Shown here: piece by piece, positions 7,906 to 17,726 of the stretch
How positions within the stretch are numbered: the first letter of the stretch is position 1
How the letters are laid out: each line of letters starts with the position of its first letter
DNA from: Ilumatobacteraceae bacterium
Lineage (GTDB): Bacteria; Actinomycetota; Acidimicrobiia; Acidimicrobiales; Ilumatobacteraceae
Reading direction: 5' to 3'
NCBI GenBank assembly: GCA_022843125.1
Contig: JALHOG010000052.1
Coordinates: 1 to 38,560, forward strand
DNA length: 38,560 nt
Translations under genes and position numbers: made by a program
The notes under the pieces: model-generated
Told to the model about the DNA's origin: nothing
Database searches by the model: none
What the model saw: only the letters and a program-made list of their open reading frames with translations

Positions 7906-8604
7906 GTGGAGGAGCGCGGCGACGAGTTGCGTATCGACCGGACGGCCGAGGTGCGACGCATCGAGCTACCCGACGCGTCGTGGGTCGAACACGTGACCGG
8001 TTTCGTGCGCGACGCGGCGGCGGCCGTCGACGAGATCCACACGACAATGCGGTGGGAGCAGACCGAGGTGCTGCGGTACGACCGGTACGTCCCGGAGCAA
8101 CGGCTCGGCGCAGGCATGCGCGCCGACTCGCACCCCGTCACCCGGCAGACCGAGCTCCACCTGCAGTCGCGTTACCGGGTGCGTTTCGACGGCGTGACGG
8201 CGCTGCTCTATCGCAACGGGAGCGACTTCCAAGGCCTGCACAGCGACCGCGAGATGCGGTGGCTCGACGAGACGCTGATCGCGATCGTCGTGCTCGGTGC
8301 CCGCCGCCCGTTCGTGTTCCGGCCGCGCAACGAGCGTCCGATCGAACGGGTGCCGGCGGGTGAGCACCCCGACGACGTCGTGCTCACCCCGGGGGAGGGG
8401 GACCTGCTCGTGATGGGTGGCGCATGTCAGCGGCAGTGGCTGCACGGCGTGCCGGCAGCTCCCGGCGTCGCCGAGCCCCGGATCTCGCTCACGTGGCGTT
8501 GGACCAGTCGGCGCGGACGACCCGACACCGGCCCCACCTACTACGACGGGCGCAGTTTCAGCGACGCCCCCCGCCGCCCGGGCTCACGCATCCGGCGGCC
8601 GTGA
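7906..8604 (+). CDS. AlkB-like 2-oxoglutarate/Fe(II) dioxygenase
   Basis: A 232-residue protein of the AlkB fold. AlkB enzymes oxidatively remove alkyl groups from DNA or RNA bases using Fe(II) and 2-oxoglutarate. The iron-binding triad is visible: H-S-D in GLHSDRE (about residues 111-113) and the distal His in QWLHGVP (about 178); the 2-oxoglutarate-binding Arg is in RISLTWRWT (about 192-198). The nucleotide-recognition region YRNGSDFQ precedes the H-x-D, as in AlkB homologues. The start is GTG 7906 with no Shine-Dalgarno sequence but TAGACA six bases upstream, suggesting a leaderless mRNA. It stands alone between two surface-protein genes. The substrate (DNA, tRNA or other) cannot be told from the sequence. 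Confidence 0.88.
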   Translation: MEERGDELRIDRTAEVRRIELPDASWVEHVTGFVRDAAAAVDEIHTTMRWEQTEVLRYDRYVPEQRLGAGMRADSHPVTRQTELHLQSRYRVRFDGVTALLYRNGSDFQGLHSDREMRWLDETLIAIVVLGARRPFVFRPRNERPIERVPAGEHPDDVVLTPGEGDLLVMGGACQRQWLHGVPAAPGVAEPRISLTWRWTSRRGRPDTGPTYYDGRSFSDAPRRPGSRIRRP

Positions 8605-8682
8605 TCCGTCGGAGCGGCTCGCGCGCGTCACCCGGTCGGACGGGATCGGCGTCACCGCGACAGTGTTGTGTTGCGATTGCGT

Positions 8683-8688
8683 TACGGT
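8683..8688 (+). promoter_or_regulatory. -10 element for the secreted repeat-protein gene
   Basis: TACGGT seven bases before ATG 8696 and no Shine-Dalgarno sequence; predicted leaderless start. No convincing -35 is seen. Confidence 0.5.
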
Positions 8689-8695
8689 TGACGGG

Positions 8696-10837
8696 ATGCG
8701 ACAGCTCCACACCGGCTCGCGACCACCGCGTCCGCTCGCCCTGCTCGCGACCGTTGCCCTCCTGGCGGGATGGCTCGCGTTGCCGTTCGTCGGGGCCGGG
8801 ACCGCGGTCGCCGACGGCGACACGATCGACGGCGAGTTCTCCGGTGCCGGGCCGATCGGACCGGGCGCAACGGTCGAACTCGACGTCACGGGTCGTGGCG
8901 GGGTGCCGGCCAGCGGCGCCGGCGCCGTCGCCCTCAACATCACCGCCACCCGCGCCAGCGCACCGACGTTCCTGACAGCGTTCCCGACCGGCACGCCCCG
9001 TCCGGACGCCTCGAATCTCAACGTGCTCCCCGGGCAGACCGTGCCCAACATGGTGATCAGCAAGATCGGCGCCGATGGGACCGTGTCGATCTACAACCAG
9101 TTCGGCAGCGTCGAGGTCGTCGTCGACGTCCTCGGATGGTTCCCGGCCGGCGATGCGTACACGGCGATCAATCCCGCCCGCGTGATCGACACCCGGCCGG
9201 GCGGTCGTACGGTCGACGGGCGTGACGCCGGCACCGGCGCACTCGGTACCGCCGGCACCCGCGACCTGGTGATCGCCGGCCGCGCCACCGTGCCGGCTCA
9301 GGCCGACGCAGTGGTGCTCAACGTCACCGCCACACGATCGACGCGACCGTCGTTCGTGGTGGTGTGGCCCGCCGGGCGGGATCGTCCGACGGCGGCCAAC
9401 CTCAACGTCGATGTCGCCGAGACGGTGTCGAACCTCGTGATGGTGCCCCTCGGCGCCGGTGGTGCGGTGTCGCTGTTCAACCTTGCCGGTGACACCGATC
9501 TGATCGTCGACGTCCAGGGGTGGTTCGACGGTGCCGACACGTTCACCGGGCTCACCCCCGCCCGCCTGATGGACACGCGCCCCGGCCAGCCGACCATCGA
9601 CGGCCGGGCGAGTGGAGCCGGCAGTCTGCCGGGCGCAGGCACGCGCCAACTCGATGTCGTCGGGCGCGGCGGTGTGCCGGCGTCGGGTGTCGGGGCCGTG
9701 GCACTGAACGTGGCCGTCGCCGAGCCGACGGGGAACTCGTTCCTCACCGTCTGGCCGAACGGCCGCACTCGGCCCGACGCCTCCAACCTGAACATGCGGC
9801 CCGGGCAGACCGTGCCGAACATGGTGCTGGTCCAGCCCGGCACCGATGGCGAGGTGTCGATCTTCAACGCCGCCGGATCAGCGCACGTCGTCGTCGACGT
9901 GTTGGGCTGGTTCCCGACGTCCGGAGGGTTCCGCGGGCTCACGCCCGTCCGGATCATGGACACCCGGCGGACCGGGCCCGCACCCGACCCCAACGATCCG
10001 AGCAGCGATCCGTTCGTCTGTGCGAGCTTCACCCCGAGGATCGTGGGGAACGTGACCAATGCGTCGCTCACCGAGATCAGCGGCATGGCACGCGGTCGGA
10101 CTGATCGCTCGGTGCTGTGGGTCCACGAGGACTCGGGCGCCGCGCCCGAGGTGCACGCGATGAGCCTCGAGGGAGCGTTCCGGCAGACCTTCCGGCTGGC
10201 GGGAGCGACCGCTCGCGACTGGGAGGACATGGCGGTCGGACCGGGTCCGTCGCCCGGCGTGCACTACCTGTACATGGGTGACATCGGTGACAACGGCCGA
10301 TCGCGCGACACGATCACGATCTGGCGTGCGCCCGAGCCCGCCGTCACCGGCGGCGCAACGGCGACGATCGGCGGCGCCGAGGGCATCGTCGCCCGCTATC
10401 CCCGAGGGGCTCGCAACGCAGAGGCGATGGCGGTCGGTGCCGACGGCACGATCTACGTGATCACCAAGGACAAGATCGACCGGACCGGGAACGACACCGA
10501 GATCTACGCGATCCCGTACCCGCAGTCGACGAGTGGCGTCACCACGATGCAGCAGATCCCTGCCGGCACGTTGGGCCGCACCGACCGCTTCGACCGCTCG
10601 GGTGCCGACATCCGCCCCGATGGTCGCGCTCTCATCGTGCGCGGCTACAAGGCCGCAGCGATCTGGCCGATCGTGCCGGGCGAATCGATGGCGACCACCC
10701 TGTCGCGGGAGCCGTGCAACGCCGACCTCGACCGCGACGAGAGCTTCGGCGAGGCGGTCGCGTTCCTCGGTAACGACAGCTCCTACATCACCACCAACGA
10801 GGCGACGCGCGGTCCGATCCGGCACTACAGGCCCTGA
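8696..10837 (+). CDS. Secreted protein with three ~128-aa repeats and a C-terminal beta-rich domain
   Basis: A 713-residue exported protein. ATG 8696 is chosen because a signal peptide follows directly (hydrophobic LALLATVALLAGWLAL, cleavage near AVA-DGD) although the frame is open further upstream. Three tandem repeats occupy about residues 55-187, 188-315 and 316-421; each has V-A-L-N-[IV], 'RP-x-A-S/A-N-L-N', 'GQTVPN[ML]V', VVDVLGWF and ends with '[RM]DTR'. The same repeat occurs in the gene at 37949-38560. The final ~270 residues carry ISGMARG, HEDSGAAPEVHAM, DWEDMAVGPG, YLYMGDIGDN and AEAMAVGADGTIYVITK, a set seen in secreted actinobacterial proteins with a presumed beta-propeller. No catalytic residues are recognised. 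Likely envelope-associated or secreted; function unknown. Confidence 0.82.
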   Translation: MRQLHTGSRPPRPLALLATVALLAGWLALPFVGAGTAVADGDTIDGEFSGAGPIGPGATVELDVTGRGGVPASGAGAVALNITATRASAPTFLTAFPTGTPRPDASNLNVLPGQTVPNMVISKIGADGTVSIYNQFGSVEVVVDVLGWFPAGDAYTAINPARVIDTRPGGRTVDGRDAGTGALGTAGTRDLVIAGRATVPAQADAVVLNVTATRSTRPSFVVVWPAGRDRPTAANLNVDVAETVSNLVMVPLGAGGAVSLFNLAGDTDLIVDVQGWFDGADTFTGLTPARLMDTRPGQPTIDGRASGAGSLPGAGTRQLDVVGRGGVPASGVGAVALNVAVAEPTGNSFLTVWPNGRTRPDASNLNMRPGQTVPNMVLVQPGTDGEVSIFNAAGSAHVVVDVLGWFPTSGGFRGLTPVRIMDTRRTGPAPDPNDPSSDPFVCASFTPRIVGNVTNASLTEISGMARGRTDRSVLWVHEDSGAAPEVHAMSLEGAFRQTFRLAGATARDWEDMAVGPGPSPGVHYLYMGDIGDNGRSRDTITIWRAPEPAVTGGATATIGGAEGIVARYPRGARNAEAMAVGADGTIYVITKDKIDRTGNDTEIYAIPYPQSTSGVTTMQQIPAGTLGRTDRFDRSGADIRPDGRALIVRGYKAAAIWPIVPGESMATTLSREPCNADLDRDESFGEAVAFLGNDSSYITTNEATRGPIRHYRP

Positions 10838-10876
10838 GTCGCGCGTCGCCTCCGCGGGTGGTGCATGCTGGCGACG

Positions 10877-11914
10877 ATGGCCATTGTTTTCGAAGCGGAG
10901 ATCACGCCCGGTATGTCGACGCGCGAGGTGGTCGATCTCGCGTGCATCGCCGAGGATGCAGGTTTCGACCGTCTCGGCATCTCCGACGTGATCTTCTGGC
11001 ACGACTGCTATGTGCTGATGGCCCTGATCAGCCAGCGCACCGAGCGGATCATGCTCGGTCCGATGGTGACCAACCCGTACTCGCGCCACCCGGCGGTGCT
11101 CGCCGGCCTGATGGCGACGTTGCAGGACGCATCGCAGGGGAGGATGTTCCTCGGCATCGGTGTCGGCGCCGGCCTCGAGCAGGTGGGTGTGACGTCGCCA
11201 CGACCGGTCACCACGTTGCGCGAGGCGATCAGCGCGATCACCGGCCTCATGCGCGGCGAGGAGGTCACGCTGCACGGCGAGACGATCACCGTCGAAGCGG
11301 CCCGGATGGTGGGGCCGGTGCAGTCGGTCCCGATCTCGATCGGCACGCGCAGCCCGCAGGTGATGCGGCTCGCCGGTGAGCTCGCCGACATCGCGCTGGT
11401 CGGCGCCCGCAACATCACGCCGACGATCGCCGAGCAGTACCGGACATGGCTCGCCGAGGGTGCGGCCCGAGTCGGGCGCGACGCAACCACGATCGACGTC
11501 GCACCGCGACTCACGCTGTGCATCTCCGACGACGGCGACCTCGCACGGCGGAGCATGAAGCGGTACGCAGCGCACTACGCGGCGATCATCCGATCGCCGG
11601 ACCTGATGGAACGCAACGGTGGTCGGTGGATGGCCGACGTCGAGGCGGCGCTCGCCAGGTCGACCGGGTGGTACTTCGATCACGACCGAGTCGACGACCC
11701 TGAGATCGACACCCTGATCGACGACGACCTGGTGCGCCGCTACGCGATCGCCGGCACCCCGGACGAGTGCGTCGAGCTCACACGCGACGTGCTCGCGCTC
11801 GGCTTCGACGGGGCCAGCATGAACCTTGCGGCCCCGCGCCGCGAGTCGATGTACGCCGGGCTGCGCGAGACGCTCGAGCACTCGGGCGCCGTGCTCGCCG
11901 CGCTGCGCGGCTAG
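10877..11914 (+). CDS. LLM-class flavin-dependent oxidoreductase
   Basis: A 345-residue luciferase-like TIM-barrel protein (349 if it starts at ATG 10865), of the FMN/F420-dependent bacterial luciferase superfamily. Typical elements are LACIAEDAGFDRLGISD near the N-terminus, LISQRTERIMLGPMVTNPY, RHPAVLAG, GRMFLGIGVGAG and PISIGTRSPQVM, then GELADIALVG and GTPDECVEL near the C-terminus; this resembles methylene-H4MPT reductase-like members that use F420. ATG 10877 is favoured because CATGCT lies seven bases before it, matching the leaderless pattern of neighbouring genes. The substrate cannot be inferred. It converges with the HxlR gene, and the two stop codons share the palindrome CTAG at 11911-11914. 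Confidence 0.87.
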   Translation: MAIVFEAEITPGMSTREVVDLACIAEDAGFDRLGISDVIFWHDCYVLMALISQRTERIMLGPMVTNPYSRHPAVLAGLMATLQDASQGRMFLGIGVGAGLEQVGVTSPRPVTTLREAISAITGLMRGEEVTLHGETITVEAARMVGPVQSVPISIGTRSPQVMRLAGELADIALVGARNITPTIAEQYRTWLAEGAARVGRDATTIDVAPRLTLCISDDGDLARRSMKRYAAHYAAIIRSPDLMERNGGRWMADVEAALARSTGWYFDHDRVDDPEIDTLIDDDLVRRYAIAGTPDECVELTRDVLALGFDGASMNLAAPRRESMYAGLRETLEHSGAVLAALRG

Positions 11915-12357
11915 CGCCCCGGTCGGGCCCGCACCTGGCGGACGTCGAGCGGTTCGGCGCATTCGCTGCACACCACCTCGGCGTGCATGTCGTGGTCGCA
12001 CGCCTGGTGGTGGAGCAGGAGCAGCGGGCCGCCCGGCGACGGGTCCCACCGTTCCTTCCAGGCCGCCATGGCGGCGAGGATCGGGTAGACGTCGCGGCCC
12101 TTGGGTGTGAGTCGGTACTCCGAGCGGGGCGGGTGCTCCGAGTACTGGACGCGTGCGAGCAACTCCTGATCGACGAGCTGGTCGAGGCGGCGGGTGAGGA
12201 TGTTGCGGCCGATGCCGAGCGAGCGTTGGAAGTCGTCGAAGCGGCGCACGCCCATGCAGGCCTCGCGGATGATCAGCAACGTCCAGCCGTCGCCGAGCAC
12301 GTCGACAGCCTGCGCGATCGGGCACGGCCACGCCGAGGTGTCGGTCCTCTGGGTCAC
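11911..12357 (-). CDS. HxlR-family winged-helix regulator
   Basis: A 148-residue DNA-binding regulator (151 from GTG 12366). The HxlR core is complete: CPIAQAVDVLGDGWTLLIIRE, MGVRRFDDFQRSLGIGRNIL (recognition helix), RLDQLVDQELLARVQYSEHP (wing) and YRLTPKGRDVYPILAAM. The Cys before 'PIAQAVD' is the one that senses oxidants or electrophiles in some HxlR members. A C-terminal extension with CDH and CSEC may bind metal. GTG 12357 is preferred because TAGGGT lies exactly seven bases upstream. It is divergent from the molybdopterin oxidoreductase with only 60 bp between starts and nested inverted repeats there, so it probably controls that gene and itself. Confidence 0.88.
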   Translation of the reverse strand: MTQRTDTSAWPCPIAQAVDVLGDGWTLLIIREACMGVRRFDDFQRSLGIGRNILTRRLDQLVDQELLARVQYSEHPPRSEYRLTPKGRDVYPILAAMAAWKERWDPSPGGPLLLLHHQACDHDMHAEVVCSECAEPLDVRQVRARPGR

Positions 12358-12377
12358 GAGCGCCACCCTAGTGCCGA

Positions 12378-12417
12378 GGGTTGCGTGATGGAACTGAACC
12401 GATCTACTGTCGGTTGC

Positions 12418-12429
<12 letters not shown>
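12378..12429. promoter_or_regulatory. Nested inverted repeats between HxlR and molybdopterin oxidoreductase genes
   Basis: The outer repeat is GGGTTGCGT (12378-12386) with ACGCAACCC (12421-12429), arms centred about 43 bp apart, close to four helical turns. The inner repeat is AACCGA (12397-12402) with TCGGTT (12410-12415). The candidate plus-strand -10 TCTACT (12403-12408) lies between the inner arms, and TTGCGT (12381-12386), 16 bp upstream, could be its -35. The outer right arm overlaps the first codons after ATG 12418. This is a strong candidate HxlR operator; binding is inferred. Confidence 0.6.
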
Positions 12430-14693
<2,264 letters not shown>

Positions 14694-14697
<4 letters not shown>

Positions 14698-15155
14698 GCC
14701 CTGAATCCCGCCTCGTCGAGCTCGGTATCGAGCTGCCCACGCCGTCCGATCCGCGCGGCGCCTACGTGCCGGCGGTGCGGACGGGCCACCTCGTGTACCT
14801 GTCGGGAGCGGGCCCGGTGCGTCCCGACGGAACCTTCGTGGTGGGCAAGGTCGGTCGCGATCTCGACCTGGCCGAGGCGAAGGCCGCCGCCCGGTTGGTC
14901 GGGCTCCAGCTGCTCGCCTCGCTCCGACGCGAGCTCGGCTCGCTCGATCGCGTCGACCGGCTCGTCAAGGTGCTCGGCATGGTCAACTGCGCTCCGGGGT
15001 TCAACCAGACCCCGCCGGTGATCGACGGCTGCTCCGAGCTGTTCGTCGAGGTGTTCGGCGAGCAGGGGCGCGGCGCACGATCAGCTGTCGGGATGGCCGA
15101 GTTGCCGTTCGACATCGCCGTGGAGGTCGAGGCGATCGTCGCCGTGCGCGACTGA
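14694..15155 (+). CDS. RidA/YjgF-family protein
   Basis: A 153-residue Rid-superfamily protein of the longer subgroup starting with 'RL.ELGI.LP'. Characteristic elements are GAYVPAVRTGHLVYLSGAGP, GKVGRDLDLAEAKAAARL, LGSLDRVDRLVKVLGMVN, then GCSELFVEVFGEQGRGARSAVGMAELPF; the Arg in GARSAVG is the position that binds the carboxylate in RidA. RidA proteins hydrolyse reactive enamine/imine intermediates; this subgroup has no established substrate. It is translationally coupled to the molybdopterin enzyme (ATGA, 14694-14697), suggesting it clears or processes a product of that enzyme. A TACCGT six bases upstream may add an internal leaderless start. Its stop directly abuts that of the convergent gene at 15156. 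Confidence 0.9.
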
Positions 15156-15524
15156 TCAGGTGCCGAGCGGGCGCAAGCCCGGCGGGTCGGCTGCGCCCGA
15201 CCGGGCGAGGTGCGCCTGCATCCGGCCCCTGGTGGCGGTCCCGAGCCCGATGCCGAGCGCGAGCACGCCGAGGATCGTGCGCCACCACGCACTGGTTCGG
15301 CACGCGTCGCTCGCCGCCGGAGCGACCGTCGTGGAGCCTTCGCCGAACCACGCATCGGACCCGAGCGGATCGGAGCCGTAGAGCATCAGGTCGACCGGCG
15401 CCCACGCACACGCCACCTGGACCGAGGCATGGGCGGGATCGGCGGCGGTGAGCGTCGCCTGCCACGGACCGAACCACAGCCACGCGCCCGTGACCAGGAA
15501 CAGGATGCTGGCCGCCCGCCGCAT
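15156..15524 (-). CDS. Small two-helix membrane protein, unknown function
   Basis: A 122-residue protein with an N-terminal hydrophobic helix (ILFLVTGAWLWFGPW, ~7-22), an extracytoplasmic loop of ~50 residues with two Cys (in VACAWAP and DACRTS) that could form a disulfide, and a second helix (ILGVLALGIGLGTA, ~84-98), followed by an Arg-containing tail. No family is recognised. The gene converges with the RidA-like gene with no gap (stops at 15155 and 15156) and lies 40 bp upstream of the LacI-family gene's stop on the same strand. Confidence 0.65.
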   Translation of the reverse strand: MRRAASILFLVTGAWLWFGPWQATLTAADPAHASVQVACAWAPVDLMLYGSDPLGSDAWFGEGSTTVAPAASDACRTSAWWRTILGVLALGIGLGTATRGRMQAHLARSGAADPPGLRPLGT

Positions 15525-15564
15525 CGCCGAACCCTACTGCTCGCCGCTCGGGCGGGCCAGGGTC

Positions 15565-16599
15565 TCAGGACGAATCGCGTACGACCAGGTCGACCGGGAA
15601 TCGTCGCGGTTCGACTCGGTGCTCGGGATGCTCGATCAAGGCTTGGAGTTGCTCGACCGCGCCGTGGCCGAGCAGATCGCGATCGATCCGAACCGAACTG
15701 AGCCGAGGCGTGACTGCCTCGCACATCAGGATGTCGTCGAAGCCGACGATCGCGATGTCGTCCGGGACCCGTACGCCGCTCGACAGCAGCTCCTGCATCG
15801 CTCCGAGCGCCAACACGTCGTTGTAGGCGAAGACAGCGTCAGGCGGCTGGGAGGCGGCGAGCATCTTCCGTGCGCCCTGTCGGCCGCCTTCGAGGCTGTT
15901 GTTGGTCTCGACGACGAGCAGCGGATCGAACGCGACGCCGCTGGCGGCGAGCGCAGAGCGGTAGCCGATCTCGCGTCGTGATGGCGTCTGCAGCGTCCGT
16001 GCGTGTTCGTCGATGAGGAGGGCGATCCGACGACGACCGCGCGAGATCAGGTGCTCGACCGCGAGCTCCGCGCCGCCGACGATGTCGGCGCTGACCACTG
16101 CGATGCCGGGCGCGTCGATCTCGGTGTTGACGACGACGATCGGCAGTCCGTCTGCGGCCATGGCGACGAGGTCGTCCGCGGAGTCGCCCGCCGGGAACAC
16201 GATGACCCCGTCGACACCGTGGCCGCGGAGCGACATGAGGGCACTCGCCTGGCGCTCGCGATCGGTGTTACTGCTCGCCAGGAACATCGTGCGTCCGAGG
16301 GAGTCGGCCGAACGCTGCACCCCCTCGGCGAACTCGGGGAAGAACGGGTCGAGCATCTCGGCGGCGATCAGGCCGATCGTGTCACTGCGACGCCGGATCA
16401 GGCCGCGGGCCATCAGGTTCGGGCGGTAGCCCACCTCCTCGATCGCCGCGAGGATCCGGTCGCGGGTCGCCGGGGTGCACCCACCTTCGCCGTTGACCAC
16501 CCGTGACACTGTGCGAGCGGACACGCCGACGACCTGCGCGACGTCGGCCAATGTGGCGCCACTGCGCCGCGACGAAGGGTTCGGGGTGCGGCGGGCGCT
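15565..16599 (-). CDS. LacI-family transcriptional regulator
   Basis: A 344-residue repressor of the LacI/GalR family. The DNA-binding domain is ATLADVAQVVGVSARTVSRV, the hinge helix region RPNLMARGLI, and the periplasmic-binding-protein-like domain starts at DTIGLIAAEMLDPFFPEFA; effector-domain marks include GVDGVIVFPAG, ISRGRRRIALLID, PDAVFAYNDVLALGAM and VPDDIAIVGFDDI. GTG 16599 is chosen because codons between it and ATG 16668 lack G/C third-position bias and the resulting length is normal. Its predicted promoter shares the 36-bp palindrome at 16678-16713 with the sugar importer, implying autoregulation and repression of the importer; the same palindrome occurs at 24259-24294. The inducer is probably an alpha-galactoside or a product of one (inference from genes controlled). 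Confidence 0.92.
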   Translation of the reverse strand, partial: SARRTPNPSSRRSGATLADVAQVVGVSARTVSRVVNGEGGCTPATRDRILAAIEEVGYRPNLMARGLIRRRSDTIGLIAAEMLDPFFPEFAEGVQRSADSLGRTMFLASSNTDRERQASALMSLRGHGVDGVIVFPAGDSADDLVAMAADGLPIVVVNTEIDAPGIAVVSADIVGGAELAVEHLISRGRRRIALLIDEHARTLQTPSRREIGYRSALAASGVAFDPLLVVETNNSLEGGRQGARKMLAASQPPDAVFAYNDVLALGAMQELLSSGVRVPDDIAIVGFDDILMCEAVTPRLSSVRIDRDLLGHGAVEQLQALIEHPEHRVEPRRFPVDLVVRDSS

Positions 16600-16652
16600 C
16601 ACGTCCTCGATTGTGGCCCAGCGTGGGTGCTCCGTTGCGTGTTCGAGGGAGC

Positions 16653-16681
16653 TTGACCGGGAGTCCATGGAGCGCTACGTT
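16653..16681 (+). promoter_or_regulatory. Promoter of the sugar ABC importer
   Basis: TTGACC (16653-16658), 17-bp spacer, TACGTT (16676-16681). The predicted start point near 16688 falls inside the palindrome at 16678-16713, so a bound repressor would block it. Confidence 0.6.
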
Positions 16682-16700
16682 ACGTCAACGTTGACGTCAA
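16672..16700 (-). promoter_or_regulatory. Promoter of the LacI-family gene
   Basis: On the minus strand TTGACG (16700-16695), 17-bp spacer, TAGCGC (16677-16672). The -35 lies in the centre of the palindrome. The -10 is back to back with the importer -10, sharing the TA at 16676-16677. Confidence 0.55.
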
Positions 16701-16713
16701 CGCTGACGTAACG
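16678..16713. promoter_or_regulatory. 36-bp palindromic operator, site 1
   Basis: A 36-bp palindrome with one mismatched pair, centred on TTGACGTCAA (16691-16700). It can be read as three overlapping LacI-type half-site pairs with CG centres: TCAACGTTGA (16685-16694), TTGACGTCAA (16691-16700) and TCAACGCTGA (16697-16706), centres six bases apart. It matches site 2 (24259-24294) in all but the outermost bases and one internal transition. Confidence 0.88.
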
Positions 16714-16817
16714 ACGCCGCTGGGGACGGCACGGCGATCGACGCCGCGACGACGATGCGTCGACGATGCGTCGACGTTCGAGGCGACGTGCGCTGGGGAA
16801 GGGGAGAGGGAGGATCG

Positions 16818-17726
16818 ATGGCAGCAACATCCATGGGGACGCGCCGCCCGCACCGGGACGTGCGCCAGTGGCTCACGGCCGCTGCGTTCCTGGCACCGGC
16901 CATGATCGGCTTCGCGGTCTTCTACTTCCGACCCACCGTGCTCGGCTTCTACAACAGCTTCACCGACAAGGAGCTGCTGCGGCCCGAGTCCGACTGGGTC
17001 GGGCTCGAGAACTACCGGGAGATGATCAGCGACGACGTGTTCTGGAACGCGCTGTGGGTCACCGGCTACTACGTCCTCGTCAACATCGGCGTCCAGACGA
17101 TCTGCGCGATCGGGATCGCCTGGGTCCTCGACCGTCTGTCCGGTTCGCGCGTGATGCGCACCCTCGTCATGACGCCGTACCTGATGTCGAACGTCGTCGT
17201 CGCGCTGCTGTTCCTCTGGATCCTCGACTTCCGGCTCGGCGTCATGAACGCGTTCCTCGACACGATCGGCCTCAACCCGCAGCCGTGGCTCAGCTCCAAG
17301 GAGTGGGCGATCCCCTCGATTGCCCTGATCAACGTGTGGCGCCACATGGGCTACACCGCCCTGCTGCTGTTCGCCGGTCTGCAGACCATCCCCAAGGACG
17401 TCAAGGAGGCTGCTCTGATCGACGGCTGCGGTGAGATCCAGCGCTTCATCCGCGTGACGTTGCCGCTGCTGCGCCCGGTACTCGCGGTCGTGCTGGTGAT
17501 CACCATCATCGGCTCGTTCCAGATCTTCGACACGGTCGACGTCACGACCGAAGGCGGGCCAGTCAATGCCAGCCGCGTGATCTACCTCTACATCTTCGAT
17601 CAGGCCTTCGCCCGCAGGAACTTCGGCTACGCCTCGGCGATGTCGGTGGCGCTGTTCCTGATCCTCGCTGTCGTGACCATCGTCCAGATGCGCCTCCTGC
17701 GCGCGAACGAGTCGGACCTCGCATGA
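16818..17726 (+). CDS. Sugar ABC transporter permease (MalF-like)
   Basis: A 302-residue inner-membrane permease of the carbohydrate-uptake CUT1 family. The start at ATG 16818 is set by GGGAGG five bases upstream. Hydrophobic helices begin at LTAAAFLAPAMIGFAVFYF, and the later ones include YYVLVNIGVQTICAIGIAWV, VVVALLFLWIL, IGLINVW-type segments and VLAVVLVITIIG. The cytoplasmic EAA loop, which docks on the ATPase, is EAALIDGCGEIQRFIRVTLP. The gene overlaps the second permease by four bases (ATGA at 17723). It is first in a probable operon with the second permease, the binding lipoprotein and melA, under the operator at 16678-16713. Confidence 0.93.
   Translation: MAATSMGTRRPHRDVRQWLTAAAFLAPAMIGFAVFYFRPTVLGFYNSFTDKELLRPESDWVGLENYREMISDDVFWNALWVTGYYVLVNIGVQTICAIGIAWVLDRLSGSRVMRTLVMTPYLMSNVVVALLFLWILDFRLGVMNAFLDTIGLNPQPWLSSKEWAIPSIALINVWRHMGYTALLLFAGLQTIPKDVKEAALIDGCGEIQRFIRVTLPLLRPVLAVVLVITIIGSFQIFDTVDVTTEGGPVNASRVIYLYIFDQAFARRNFGYASAMSVALFLILAVVTIVQMRLLRANESDLA

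Noticed and set aside
9878..12331. Minus-strand frame of over 800 codons
   Set aside because: Antisense to the secreted repeat protein and the LLM gene; Arg/His/Asp-rich with no family resemblance. High GC keeps such frames open.
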